From an uncultured Prevotella sp. (GTDB taxonomy: Bacteria > Bacteroidota > Bacteroidia > Bacteroidales > Bacteroidaceae): a DNA stretch of 48,856 nucleotides. Under the pieces are notes generated by a model. That model did not search any database. It was given only the letters and a program-made list of their open reading frames with translations, and was not told the DNA's origin. The DNA lies in assembly GCA_946415245.1 (NCBI GenBank), contig CAMKRS010000013.1, forward strand, positions 1-48,856, written 5' to 3'. The translations under genes and the position numbers were made by a program. Positions 1 through 8,299 of the stretch are shown in pieces. Position 1 is the first letter of the stretch. Each line of letters begins with the position of its first letter.

Positions 1-707
1 CGACACGTTTTCCGGGCAAGCCGCTGGCAGTTCTCGGCGGAAAGACTGTCATTCAAAGAGTGTATGAGCAGGTAAAAAGCGTGCTCAGCGATGTCTATGT
101 AGCTACTGATGACGAGCGCATTTTTTCGTGCGTAGAGTCGTTTGGCGGTAAGGCAGTCATGACACGCAAAGATCATCAGAGTGGTACGGACCGCATTCAG
201 GAAGCTGTTGAGAAGACGGCCACCCAAGCCGATGTCATCATCAACGTTCAGGGTGACGAGCCGTTTATACAACCCTCGCAGATCCAGACGTTGATGCAAC
301 TTTTCGACGATCCGTCGACACAGATAGGCACGCTTGGAAAGTTATTCGAAAGCATAGAGGCAGTTGAGAATTCTAACTCTCCGAAAATCGTGACTGACAT
401 GAAGGGCTTTGCTCTCTATTTCAGCCGTAGTGTTATTCCCTATATCAGAGGAAAAGAAAGACAGGATTGGTTTAGCGAATATCCCTTCCTGAAGCACTTG
501 GGTGTGTATGCCTATCGTCGGGAAGTATTGGCGGAAGTCACAAAGCTGCCTCAGAGTTCATTGGAAAAGGCAGAGAGTCTGGAACAGTTACGCTGGTTAC
601 AGAACGGCTATCGCATCCGCGTAGGAATGACGGATGTGGAAACCGTTGGCATCGATACTCCCGAAGACTTGCAACGGGCAGAAGAATTCCTAAAAAACAA
701 ATCTTAG
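1..707 (+). CDS. kdsB: 3-deoxy-manno-octulosonate cytidylyltransferase (CMP-Kdo synthetase), 5' end missing
   Basis: The reading frame is open from base 3, so the gene starts before the window; 234 residues are visible. The enzyme activates Kdo with CTP to give CMP-Kdo for the inner core of lipopolysaccharide in the cytoplasm. The first visible residues carry the R-F-P-G-K-P-L-A signature of the nucleotide-binding loop. Further family motifs follow: VATDDERI, the SGTDRI segment, NVQGDEPF (metal and CTP binding) and, near the end, VETVGIDTPEDL. The family is about 250 residues long, so only the first 10-20 residues are missing. An internal GTG at base 60 is not the start, because family residues precede it. 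The 3' end overlaps the convergent gene at 690 by 18 bases. Identification is firm. Confidence 0.95.
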   Translation, partial: TRFPGKPLAVLGGKTVIQRVYEQVKSVLSDVYVATDDERIFSCVESFGGKAVMTRKDHQSGTDRIQEAVEKTATQADVIINVQGDEPFIQPSQIQTLMQLFDDPSTQIGTLGKLFESIEAVENSNSPKIVTDMKGFALYFSRSVIPYIRGKERQDWFSEYPFLKHLGVYAYRREVLAEVTKLPQSSLEKAESLEQLRWLQNGYRIRVGMTDVETVGIDTPEDLQRAEEFLKNKS

Positions 708-1286
708 CGATTCGTAGAACTGAATTAACAGAATATAGAAGATAAACAGCGGGGCGCCCTTTCGACAACCAAACGAAAGGGCGTCGACGATATCTGAGAG
801 TTTCTGGAAACGTCCTGATACAAGACCGAAGGTAATAGACACAAGAATAATACCAAAGCTAAGGATGGGTATCATGCTGCGTGAGAAAGGTGATGGGAAC
901 AGGCTACCCGTTGACGATAACAGAACCGCATGAGGCACAGCCGTCAACAAGAGTACTACACCCACATAAAGCACCAAAAACACAATGGTGAGTCGCAAGG
1001 CCATCCGATCGCGATAGCTGGTATGCGGCTGTCCGATCAGTCCGCACTTCTGAAGACACCCTAATGCAATCAACATGAGCATAAGCCAGGCGAGCCAAGG
1101 GGAGGCAACCATCGATGTGAAATTGCCAAAGAACCAGCGCACACCCTCGCCGGAGAGCAGCGAGCGTACCCCGTCAACCCTCATGGCGGAAAGGATCCAT
1201 GAAAGAAGGATGAGCACTGCCTCTGCTATCAGCAAGAGCAACAAGAACACACCTAATCGCGAGGTCTTGCCCTGACTATTCATCAT
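690..1286 (-). CDS. Short AbgT-like membrane protein lacking the transporter core
   Basis: This is a 198-residue membrane protein with about five hydrophobic segments (roughly residues 12-34, 58-80, 97-116, 137-157, 175-192). Residues 37-82 (VRSLLSGEGVRWFFGNF and what follows) resemble the first extracellular loop and second helix of AbgT, the p-aminobenzoyl-glutamate transporter. Residues 93-198 (MALRLTIVFL..., SPFSRSMIPILSFG, LVSGRFQKLSDIVDAL) resemble a mid-protein AbgT stretch that in AbgT lies some 140 residues further on. The helical-hairpin core between them and the whole C-terminal half are absent, whereas AbgT is about 500 residues. It starts 11 bases inside the response-regulator gene, so the two are probably translationally coupled. 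Transport activity is unlikely; a signalling or assembly role beside the two-component pair is a guess. Either ATG (1286 or 1283) could be the start. Confidence 0.75.
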   Translation of the reverse strand: MMNSQGKTSRLGVFLLLLLIAEAVLILLSWILSAMRVDGVRSLLSGEGVRWFFGNFTSMVASPWLAWLMLMLIALGCLQKCGLIGQPHTSYRDRMALRLTIVFLVLYVGVVLLLTAVPHAVLLSSTGSLFPSPFSRSMIPILSFGIILVSITFGLVSGRFQKLSDIVDALSFGCRKGAPLFIFYILLIQFYESLRFVF

Positions 1287-1995
1287 CGGCTACAAGATTG
1301 TCGATATCGATAATATGAAGTTCAATGGCACGTACAACCAGACGAGTGGCATTAACATTGCCAACACTCTCGGGGAAGAGTTTCTTGATCAGCTCATTCT
1401 GACGTTTCTCAAGACTTTTTACACCAAAGGGCATCCCACGCAGACCAGTGATCTGTTCTTTGGTATAACCCAGTGCCAGATGGCGCAGGAAACGCTCATC
1501 GTATTCATCCACCTCATAACTAACCACAGCCTCCTGCTTGGCAAGTTGACCGCTAACAGCCTGTTTGAAACGTTCTACAATCTTTTCGAGGATGGGTTCG
1601 TTGAAGACTAATGTCTTACCTTCCATCACCGCATTGACATCACGACGCGTCAGTAATTCTCCTGTTTTCAGAATGATACCGTCGGCACCAGCATCCAGAA
1701 CGTCTACCCAGAGTTTCTCATTCAGAATCTCACCCGTAAAGATCAGTACCTTGATATCAGGATACATCTCCTTCGTACTTCGACAGATTTCCACACCTAC
1801 AGTTGTAGAACCACTCAGGCCCAGATCCAACAACACAAGGTCAGGCTTTTGTTGCTTGAGCAGTTTCCAATAGGCAGGTTCATTCTCTGCCGTACCGATG
1901 ACCTCCGCCTCAGGGATATCGCTCTTGAGGATACCAAGAGTGCCCTTTAATTCCAGGAGCACGTCTTCAACGATGATAACTTTAAACTGATCCAT
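1276..1995 (-). CDS. Response regulator with receiver and LuxR-like HTH domain
   Basis: This 239-residue cytoplasmic regulator is the probable partner of the sensor kinase encoded just upstream. The receiver domain covers about residues 3-125: acidic pair E10/D11, phospho-acceptor D57 in LVLLDLGLSG, T87 in IFTGE and K110 in IILKTGE. Residues 165-225 (FLRHLALGYTKEQITGLRGM, then SLEKRQNELIKKLF) form a helix-turn-helix of the LuxR/NarL kind, so the output is probably DNA binding. It begins 16 bases after the kinase stop and its stop lies inside the start of the AbgT-like gene. The three genes therefore look like one operon. Its targets cannot be read from the window. Confidence 0.9.
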   Translation of the reverse strand: MDQFKVIIVEDVLLELKGTLGILKSDIPEAEVIGTAENEPAYWKLLKQQKPDLVLLDLGLSGSTTVGVEICRSTKEMYPDIKVLIFTGEILNEKLWVDVLDAGADGIILKTGELLTRRDVNAVMEGKTLVFNEPILEKIVERFKQAVSGQLAKQEAVVSYEVDEYDERFLRHLALGYTKEQITGLRGMPFGVKSLEKRQNELIKKLFPESVGNVNATRLVVRAIELHIIDIDNLVADDE

Positions 1996-2011
1996 AATTC
2001 TTCTATTCTAT

Positions 2012-5000
2012 TTAATGATTTGACACTTTTGGAGCGGCAGGCAGGATGATGCGAACCACTGTTTGTCCGTCGCGTATTTCGGCCCAGATGCCACACAGGC
2101 GGCGATTGGTAGCCTCGCCATGATCGCGCACAATCTGACGACAAAGCAGATAAGGAATGTTTTGTATAGAAACGGGCGTGAACAAGGTCTGCGCCTCATC
2201 GTCACTCAGATGAAGACTGGGCATCGGCATCGTGATCTCCACATACTTGCCATCATGTATAGTTTGCATCTCTGAAGGCTCCTTGCCCCCACCCTGTTTG
2301 CGAAGGATAGAGAACAGGTAGCTGATGAGATTCTCGTCACCCAAGATACCGTTCGACAGACGATGAATATGCAGATTTGAGCGCTCTGTTTGGTCCATTG
2401 CCTGTTGCGAAAGCATACCATAGAGTTCACGATAATATCCCACAATCTCAGAAAGAGACTCCTCTTCACCTTGATCCACTAACTGTCGGATGCGTGAGGG
2501 ATAATACATGGTTTCGTGTTTGAGGGTGGACAGACAATTATCGAGTACAGCATTCGATACATGGAGATTGGCCGTCTCGAGTTCCAGACGTCGCAGCTCG
2601 TCGTCCATCATCTCCAGACTCGACATCTGCTGACGCTCCATCAGGAAACGATAATAGAGTCTATGACGGTAATACAATAAGTAATAGGCTGGCAGAATGG
2701 AACATAGCACAAGGATGAGCAAGATAACGGCAATACGTTTGTTGGTCTGAGACTGTTGCATCATCCGACAATAATCAGCCAAGGTGTTATCCGCCGACAT
2801 TTCCTTATAGAGCTGCGTGTAGATACGATTGTTGTAGTGATAGAGCTGCCACTCATGGAGAGCAAGAGCAGCCACAGCACTCTCATTACGGATATCAAGG
2901 ATGATGTTAAAATTGACAGCCAACGAATCCTGATACCACTTGATCTCCGGAATCATCAACGAAAGATCACCCTGACGCAACATCAGATCCTGACCTTTCG
3001 GACGGAGATGCTGATAATGACGATTCAGATAGTGACGGCAGGAATCTGCAAACATCAAGGTCCTTTCGTATGTACCATTGATATTAGAGAAGTAGGCCGA
3101 ATCCGCAAAGATGCTTGCCTTTCTTACATCATCATCAACTGTCGATGCCATCGAAGAATGATGAGTGGCACAGAGCGTAAGCATAGTTATCAGAAGACGC
3201 ACAATGCCTTTTGGCAAACGGAAGGAGAAGCATGAACCACGACCTTTGGTACTCTCTGCCGTAATCTGACAAACAGAGAAAATCTGACTGATCTTACGGT
3301 ATTTTTCTATGATACCCTTACAGTTCAACAGGCCGAAGCCGTGATTGACAAGGGGTTTGGGATCGAAGATGTGTGCCAGCTGCTCTTCGCTCATGCCCTC
3401 GCCCGTATCTGCAACCGATATCTCGACATAGTCGGGTGTCTGCTTAGCAGTAACAGTTACGCTGCCTCCTTCAGACGTGAATTTACGGGCATTATCGGCC
3501 AAGGTGTTCAACATAAAGAGCGTCAACACACGATCTGCCTTTACCTGGGCATCTGTGGTCTGCACATCCAGGGTGATACCTTTCATGGCAAAGGCCTTGC
3601 GACTATGCGACATCAAGTCGAAGAGAGGTTGCAGGGGGAAGCTCTCAATCTTGAGGTTCAATTCACCTTGACGGAGCTGTATCCACTGAGTAAGAATATC
3701 ATTGTAATCGTTGATCTGGTCTGTAAGTTCACGGATATAGGCGAGACTCTCCTGCTTGCTGGTAGCATCGAGATCGTCCAAACGACTGATTTCGTGAATG
3801 ATTCGATCGATGAATGGCGTAATACCATTGACGAGGGAAATCTTAGCACGCTGCTCCAAATGACGACGCTCGTTATCTTCCAGACGCAACTTGCTAACAG
3901 ACACATCATCCTGTCGTTGTTCAAGTTCGTCTTCGAGTTGGCTATAGCCTCCCTTTTTTTTCTTATTCAAATGGTTGAAGAGCAACAACAAAAATATCAG
4001 GAGAATGATGGCTACCACCACCGCCGCCAACATAATATTCAGCTGGTTGGCACTGCGTTCATACTGCGCTGCACGAGCCTCCAACTGACGGTCCTGACGG
4101 GTTTCGCTCATCAAATCGATATAAGCATTGCGGTTTTCATCGCTCAGTTGTTTTTCATCCATCGCAGAATACACCAGACTTAACTGCTCACGGATACTGG
4201 CCACAAGGTCTGGGGCTTGATAGATGGCTGAGTCGGAAAGTGCTTCCTCCAAATTATACAGTGCCGATTCATAATCATCAATCTGACGATAGCAAGAGGC
4301 TAAGGTTCGATAGGCACCAGCTATCTGATAGATATCACCATAGCGTGAGAAGAGATGAAGAGCATCTTCTGCCAACCATCCAGCCAACATATCTTCATCA
4401 ACACCATCGGGATTAATGAACTTCATGGCAGGAAGATTGTCAGCTAGGAGTTGACGACGGTAATCAGGATCCATCAGATGTTCTGAAAGAGCCTCGAGGG
4501 CATTGGCTGCAAAATAGGGATAATTGCCTTGACGTGCGTGGATGAAGCAACGTAATAATGTGTCAAACTCCTCCTGATTGATTTCTTGTTGCGTACCCGT
4601 TGTTATAATGCCACCAGAGCCGACATAATACAGATAGTTCAACCATTGTGCTGTGTCACGACGGAGATCGTTAATATCAAGATCTTGTAAGGCATCTATA
4701 GATTGTCGCTCAAGTCCCACATAATAGTAATAGGTAGATGTAACGATAGCCATCTCTGATTCTGCATAGCGCAGACGCTGTAGCTGATGCTCACTTAATT
4801 GGGAACGCTCTTCATTGATACGCTTTAAGGCCTCCATCGCATTCTCGCGATATTCGTAAAACTCGCGGTTCTTGGAACGACGTTGACAAAGACGCATTCG
4901 TTGAACATAGCTAACAAGCAGTTCTGTTTGATTATCAGTAATTTGAGGGATTTCGTTCAAGCGTTGCTCAGCCTTATCGTATTGCATCTTTACGATATCT

Positions 5001-5209
5001 GTAAAGGCCAGATTGTTTAATGCTTCTGCCCTGCCCTTGTCGTAGTGGGCGGATAAATCATAGGCTTGTTTTGCATAGTATTCAGTAGAATCAACACTCT
5101 TGTAGTGATAGGCATATGAGAGAGTATTCAGCTTGTCGACTGTCTGCCTATCAGGGCGCGTACAAGCTGAGATGAGAATGGTTGATAGTATGAATAGCCA
5201 GAACTTCAT
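2012..5209 (-). CDS. Large sensor histidine kinase with a second, degenerate kinase core (DUF5112/DUF5113 type)
   Basis: A 1065-residue protein. It opens with a lipoprotein-type signal (ISAC, C16), followed by a helical TPR-like sensor region (about 25-390) and a membrane segment (about 393-416). A first kinase core follows: H472 in IIHEISRL, N573 in the N-box LADNARKF, D601 in DTGEGM and a glycine-rich HGFGLLN box. After that core ends (CFSFRLPKG) there is a second signal-like hydrophobic segment (about 671-690), another sensor region and a membrane helix (826-846). A second H-box follows (H898 in LKHETMYYPSRI), but its ATPase part lacks a clear N-box and any DxGxG motif. The second half thus resembles a complete second sensor whose ATPase has decayed. 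It pairs with the response regulator 16 bases downstream. The DUF names are from memory; the kinase assignment is firm, the stimulus unknown. Confidence 0.88.
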   Translation of the reverse strand: MKFWLFILSTILISACTRPDRQTVDKLNTLSYAYHYKSVDSTEYYAKQAYDLSAHYDKGRAEALNNLAFTDIVKMQYDKAEQRLNEIPQITDNQTELLVSYVQRMRLCQRRSKNREFYEYRENAMEALKRINEERSQLSEHQLQRLRYAESEMAIVTSTYYYYVGLERQSIDALQDLDINDLRRDTAQWLNYLYYVGSGGIITTGTQQEINQEEFDTLLRCFIHARQGNYPYFAANALEALSEHLMDPDYRRQLLADNLPAMKFINPDGVDEDMLAGWLAEDALHLFSRYGDIYQIAGAYRTLASCYRQIDDYESALYNLEEALSDSAIYQAPDLVASIREQLSLVYSAMDEKQLSDENRNAYIDLMSETRQDRQLEARAAQYERSANQLNIMLAAVVVAIILLIFLLLLFNHLNKKKKGGYSQLEDELEQRQDDVSVSKLRLEDNERRHLEQRAKISLVNGITPFIDRIIHEISRLDDLDATSKQESLAYIRELTDQINDYNDILTQWIQLRQGELNLKIESFPLQPLFDLMSHSRKAFAMKGITLDVQTTDAQVKADRVLTLFMLNTLADNARKFTSEGGSVTVTAKQTPDYVEISVADTGEGMSEEQLAHIFDPKPLVNHGFGLLNCKGIIEKYRKISQIFSVCQITAESTKGRGSCFSFRLPKGIVRLLITMLTLCATHHSSMASTVDDDVRKASIFADSAYFSNINGTYERTLMFADSCRHYLNRHYQHLRPKGQDLMLRQGDLSLMIPEIKWYQDSLAVNFNIILDIRNESAVAALALHEWQLYHYNNRIYTQLYKEMSADNTLADYCRMMQQSQTNKRIAVILLILVLCSILPAYYLLYYRHRLYYRFLMERQQMSSLEMMDDELRRLELETANLHVSNAVLDNCLSTLKHETMYYPSRIRQLVDQGEEESLSEIVGYYRELYGMLSQQAMDQTERSNLHIHRLSNGILGDENLISYLFSILRKQGGGKEPSEMQTIHDGKYVEITMPMPSLHLSDDEAQTLFTPVSIQNIPYLLCRQIVRDHGEATNRRLCGIWAEIRDGQTVVRIILPAAPKVSNH

Positions 5210-5210
5210 A

Positions 5211-5254
5211 AATAAAAAACAATCCCTCCCGCCATATTGGCAGCGAGAGGGATT
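5211..5254 (-). terminator. Intrinsic terminator after kdgA
   Basis: An 8-bp perfect stem (5221-5228 with 5247-5254, AATCCCTC/GAGGGATT) is followed on the minus strand by a T-rich tract (5211-5220). It ends the kdgK-kdgA unit and stops only 2 bases before the start codon of the sensor kinase. Confidence 0.85.
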
Positions 5255-5263
5255 AAATGGATA

Positions 5264-5932
5264 TTATACACGAGCTTTTGCTATGTAACCCAGTGTTTCC
5301 TTACACTTATCGGTCACATACTGCCAGTCGTTTGCCTTAACCTTGTCTGAAGGGAAAAGCTTAGAACCCATACCCACACAGAATACACCGGCCTTGAACC
5401 ATTTGGTAAGGTTTTCTTCCTCAGGGGCAACACCACCAGTGACCATAATCTTAGACCAAGGCATAGGAGCTTTCAGTCCCTTTACCATATTTGGACCGAC
5501 AACATCACCAGGGAACACCTTTGTCAAGTCACAACCCAGTTCCTGAGCTTTACCGATCTCAGAGACAGTCATACAACCAGGACAATAAGGAACAAGACGG
5601 CGATTGCATACAGGAGCAATATCAGGATTGAATAGAGGACCAACGACAAAATTGGCACCCAGCTGCAGATAAAGGGCTGCTGTGGGAGCATCCACGACAG
5701 AACCAATACCCAAAGCGAGCTCAGGGCACTCCTTATCAGCCCACTTTACCAGTTCGCCAAAAACCTCCTGAGCGAAATCACCACGATTTGTAAACTCAAA
5801 AGCGCGAACACCACCTTCATAACAGGCCTTTACCACGTTCTTGCAAGTCTCAAGATCCTTATGATAGAAGACGGGCACCATTCCGGTATCACCAATCTTC
5901 TTCATTACTGCAATTTTATCAAACTTAGCCAT
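5264..5932 (-). CDS. kdgA: 2-keto-3-deoxy-6-phosphogluconate (KDPG) aldolase
   Basis: This 222-residue cytoplasmic aldolase splits KDPG into pyruvate and glyceraldehyde-3-phosphate, the last step of uronate breakdown. Family residues are clear: E46 in AFEFTNRG (general base), the LGIGSVVDA segment, [10 protein letters not shown], and Schiff-base lysine K138 in [12 protein letters not shown]. Length matches the Eda/KdgA family. It follows kdgK on the same strand after a 40-base spacer made entirely of an A/T-rich word repeat, so the two are probably co-transcribed from the kdgK promoter. A terminator follows directly. E. coli Eda also cleaves 4-hydroxy-2-oxoglutarate, so some breadth is possible. 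Confidence 0.94.
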   Translation of the reverse strand: MAKFDKIAVMKKIGDTGMVPVFYHKDLETCKNVVKACYEGGVRAFEFTNRGDFAQEVFGELVKWADKECPELALGIGSVVDAPTAALYLQLGANFVVGPLFNPDIAPVCNRRLVPYCPGCMTVSEIGKAQELGCDLTKVFPGDVVGPNMVKGLKAPMPWSKIMVTGGVAPEEENLTKWFKAGVFCVGMGSKLFPSDKVKANDWQYVTDKCKETLGYIAKARV

Positions 5933-5972
5933 TATACAATTTACAATTTGACAATTTACGATTTACAATTGA
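5933..5972. repeat. Heptad A/T word repeat filling the kdgK-kdgA spacer
   Basis: On the minus strand the whole spacer consists of AAATTGT/AAATCGT-like 7-base units running straight into the kdgA ATG. The same leader, one unit shorter, precedes the zinc-ribbon gene at 12808-12850. Confidence 0.8.
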
Positions 5973-6995
5973 TTAGCGCTGAACGCGACCACTGGCATTA
6001 CCACCTGCAAGAGACTCAACCTCTTCAGCAGAAACCAGGTTGAAATCGCCATTGATAGTGTGCTTCAAAGCCGAAGCAGCCACAGCAAACTCAAGGGCTT
6101 CACCCTGTGTCTTCTTGGTGAGCAGACCGTGAATCAGACCACCAGAGAATGAATCACCACCACCGACTCGGTCGATGATAGGATTGATCTCATAACGCTT
6201 TGACTGATAGAACTCCTTGCCATCATAAATCAGTGCCTTCCAGCCGTTGAATGTTGCACTATAACTCTCACGAAGCGTAGAAACAACATATTTGAATCCA
6301 AATTCTTTCATCATCTGCTTGAAGATGCCTTCATAACCAGCAGCATCAGTCTTACCGCCCTCTACATCTGCATCGGGCTTGAAGCCAAGACAGAGCTCTG
6401 CATCCTCTTCGTTACCGATACAAACATCCACATACTTCATCAGAGGACGCATGATAGAAATGGCCTTTTCTGATGTCCACAGCTTCTTACGGAAGTTCAG
6501 ATCAACAGATACGGTAACACCTTGACGCTTTGCTGCCTCACAGGCAAGTTTTGTCAACTCAGCAGCCTTGTCGCTGATTGCTGGTGTGATGCCCGACCAA
6601 TGGAACCATGAAGCGCCTTCCATAATCTTATCGAAATCAAAGTCGGAAGGAACGGCTTCTGCGATGGATGAATGGGCACGGTCGTAGATCACCTTTGAGG
6701 GACGCATCGAAGCGCCAGTCTCAGCATAGTACAGACCAACACGATCGCCACCACGGGCAATAAACTCGGTATTCACGCCATAACGACGCAATGCGTTGAC
6801 TGCAATCTGACCAATCTCGTGCTTTGGAAGTTTCGAAACGAAATAAGCCTCATGACCATAGTTTGCTACTGAAATAGCCACATTGGCTTCACCACCACCA
6901 GGGATGATGCGGAATGATTCACTCTGAATGAAACGGTCGTTTCCCTGTGGGGAAAGGCGAAGCATAATCTCGCCCAATGTTACGATTTTTGCCAT
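5973..6995 (-). CDS. kdgK: 2-keto-3-deoxygluconate kinase (PfkB family)
   Basis: This 340-residue sugar kinase phosphorylates 2-keto-3-deoxygluconate with ATP to give KDPG, the substrate of the adjacent kdgA. PfkB features seen: a GGGEANVAI N-terminal substrate loop (33-41), VSVDLNFR, the NEEDAEL segment near 195-201, and the C-terminal DRVGGGDSFSGG signature with catalytic D281. The signature has GGGD where the family usually has GAGD. The gene is transcribed from a clear Bacteroidales promoter at 7048-7079, and a palindrome shared with uxaB lies upstream of it. Divergent from the LacI-type regulator, which probably controls it. Confidence 0.93.
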   Translation of the reverse strand: MAKIVTLGEIMLRLSPQGNDRFIQSESFRIIPGGGEANVAISVANYGHEAYFVSKLPKHEIGQIAVNALRRYGVNTEFIARGGDRVGLYYAETGASMRPSKVIYDRAHSSIAEAVPSDFDFDKIMEGASWFHWSGITPAISDKAAELTKLACEAAKRQGVTVSVDLNFRKKLWTSEKAISIMRPLMKYVDVCIGNEEDAELCLGFKPDADVEGGKTDAAGYEGIFKQMMKEFGFKYVVSTLRESYSATFNGWKALIYDGKEFYQSKRYEINPIIDRVGGGDSFSGGLIHGLLTKKTQGEALEFAVAASALKHTINGDFNLVSAEEVESLAGGNASGRVQR

Positions 6996-7047
6996 TGCTT
7001 TTTTGCTTTTGTTTTATAGATTAATACTATTTCTTACTTTTCGACGA

Positions 7048-7079
7048 CAAAAGTACGACTTTTTTCTGAAACTACCAAA
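7048..7079 (-). promoter_or_regulatory. Promoter of kdgK-kdgA
   Basis: On the minus strand the -33 box TTTG is at 7079-7076 and the -7 box TACTTTTG at 7055-7048, separated by 20 bases, which matches the Bacteroidetes housekeeping pattern. Transcription would start near 7041, about 45 bases before the kdgK ATG. Confidence 0.85.
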
Positions 7080-7107
7080 TATTATATACTGAAAAAGAGC
7101 AGAAAAG

Positions 7108-7127
7108 TTACGGAAACGATTTCGTAG
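7108..7127. promoter_or_regulatory. Candidate operator palindrome between kdgK and the LacI-type regulator
   Basis: TTACGGAAACGATTTCGTAG is a CG-centred inverted repeat typical of LacI-family operators. It lies 28 bases upstream of the kdgK -33 box and 8 bases upstream of the regulator's -33 box. A 16/20 match occurs upstream of uxaB at 16373-16392, at almost the same distance from its -33 box. Confidence 0.7.
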
Positions 7128-7135
7128 CAAAATCA

Positions 7136-7167
7136 TTTGGTGGTATCAATTATTATTTGTACCTTTG
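7136..7167 (+). promoter_or_regulatory. Promoter of the LacI-type regulator / uxaA unit
   Basis: The -33 box TTTG (7136-7139) and -7 box TACCTTTG (7160-7167) are 20 bases apart. The predicted transcript begins near 7173, which rules out an in-frame start at 7157 and fixes the regulator's ATG at 7190. Confidence 0.88.
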
Positions 7168-7189
7168 CACAGCAAAAGCTTATAATAAA

Positions 7190-8257
7190 ATGGGTAAAGA
7201 GAATATCAGAATCAAGGACATCGCCGAGCGCGCTGGTGTTTCGGTTGGTACTGTCGACCGTGTACTTCACAATCGTCCGAATGTGTCAAAGACCGCTCTT
7301 GAGAAGGTTAATAAGGCATTGGCTGAGATGGACTATAAGCCAAATATGTATGCCTCTGCTCTCGCTTATAATAAGAAATACACTTTTTATTGTGTACTTC
7401 CCAAACATGAGCAGGAAGCTTATTGGGATGAGATAGAGGAAGGAGCTCAGGCCTGTACCGATTTCCGTCGTGATTTTGGTATTACCCTGAAGTTTATCTA
7501 TTATGAACGCTTCAATAATGCATCCTTTACCCGCATGGTACGTGAGTTCTTTACGGAAAAATTTGACGGTGTCATCATTGTGCCTACAACGTTGGAACAA
7601 ACGGCTCGCTTCACGGAGAAACTGATCGACAGAGGTATCCCCTATGTGTTGCTCGATAGTTACATGCCCGATTTGAAGCCTCTTGCATTCTTCGGACAAG
7701 ATTCTTTTGCCAGTGGATATTTTGCTGCCCGTATGCTGATGCTCATTGCTGCAAAAGAGAAAGAGATTGCGCTGGTAAAACAGACGCGCGACGGCAAGGT
7801 AGGATCAAAACAGCAGGCCAACCGTGAAACAGGATTCCGTCATTATATGGTTGACCATTTCCCCGACGTAAAGATCACAGAAGTAGACCTACCTTTGGAT
7901 GAGGAGCGTGTAGAGTATGACACCATCCTCGAGAAATTCTTCAAAGACCATCCGCATATCCACCATTGCATCACCTTTAATTCTAAAGCACATATTGTAG
8001 GCGAGTTCCTTAAGAAGAGCAATCGTCGCAATATTCAGATTATGGGATACGACATGGTGCCGAAGAATGAGTCCTGTATTCGTCAGGGCAGTATCTCATT
8101 CCTGATAGCACAGCATGCCTATCAACAAGGATATGCCAGTGTGGATGCCTTATTCAATGCCATCGTACTGAAGCGTGAGGTAAATCCCGTGAACTACATG
8201 CCTATTGAGATACTGACTAAGGAGAATGTAGATTTCTATCGCCGCAAGGCTATTTAG
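7190..8257 (+). CDS. LacI-family transcriptional regulator of uronate genes
   Basis: A 355-residue regulator. Residues 5-55 form the LacI helix-turn-helix and hinge: IRIKDIAERAGVSVGTVDRV, then LHNRPNVS and LAEMDYKPN. The rest is a periplasmic-binding-protein-like sensor domain (IIVPTTL, GYFAARML, IMGYDMVP). The start at 7190 is chosen because the -7 box at 7160-7167 places the transcript start after the alternative upstream codon. Its position, divergent from kdgK-kdgA and 42 bases upstream of uxaA, makes it the likely regulator of uronate catabolism. The palindrome at 7108-7127 is the best operator candidate. The inducer (KDG, tagaturonate or a uronate) cannot be read from sequence. Confidence 0.9.
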   Translation: MGKENIRIKDIAERAGVSVGTVDRVLHNRPNVSKTALEKVNKALAEMDYKPNMYASALAYNKKYTFYCVLPKHEQEAYWDEIEEGAQACTDFRRDFGITLKFIYYERFNNASFTRMVREFFTEKFDGVIIVPTTLEQTARFTEKLIDRGIPYVLLDSYMPDLKPLAFFGQDSFASGYFAARMLMLIAAKEKEIALVKQTRDGKVGSKQQANRETGFRHYMVDHFPDVKITEVDLPLDEERVEYDTILEKFFKDHPHIHHCITFNSKAHIVGEFLKKSNRRNIQIMGYDMVPKNESCIRQGSISFLIAQHAYQQGYASVDALFNAIVLKREVNPVNYMPIEILTKENVDFYRRKAI

Positions 8258-8299
8258 AATCCAAACTTTCTAAAGCATACTAAACAAATTACAAAACAA

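Noticed and set aside
3341..4183. 280-codon plus-strand open frame inside the sensor-kinase gene
   Set aside because: It is antisense to a gene with clear kinase motifs and shows no domain or signal of its own.
5933..5972. Possible CRISPR-like tandem repeat
   Set aside because: Units are 7 bases without spacers, so it is a simple word repeat.
7157..7189. Upstream start for the LacI-type regulator
   Set aside because: The -7 box lies downstream of that codon, so the transcript would not contain it.
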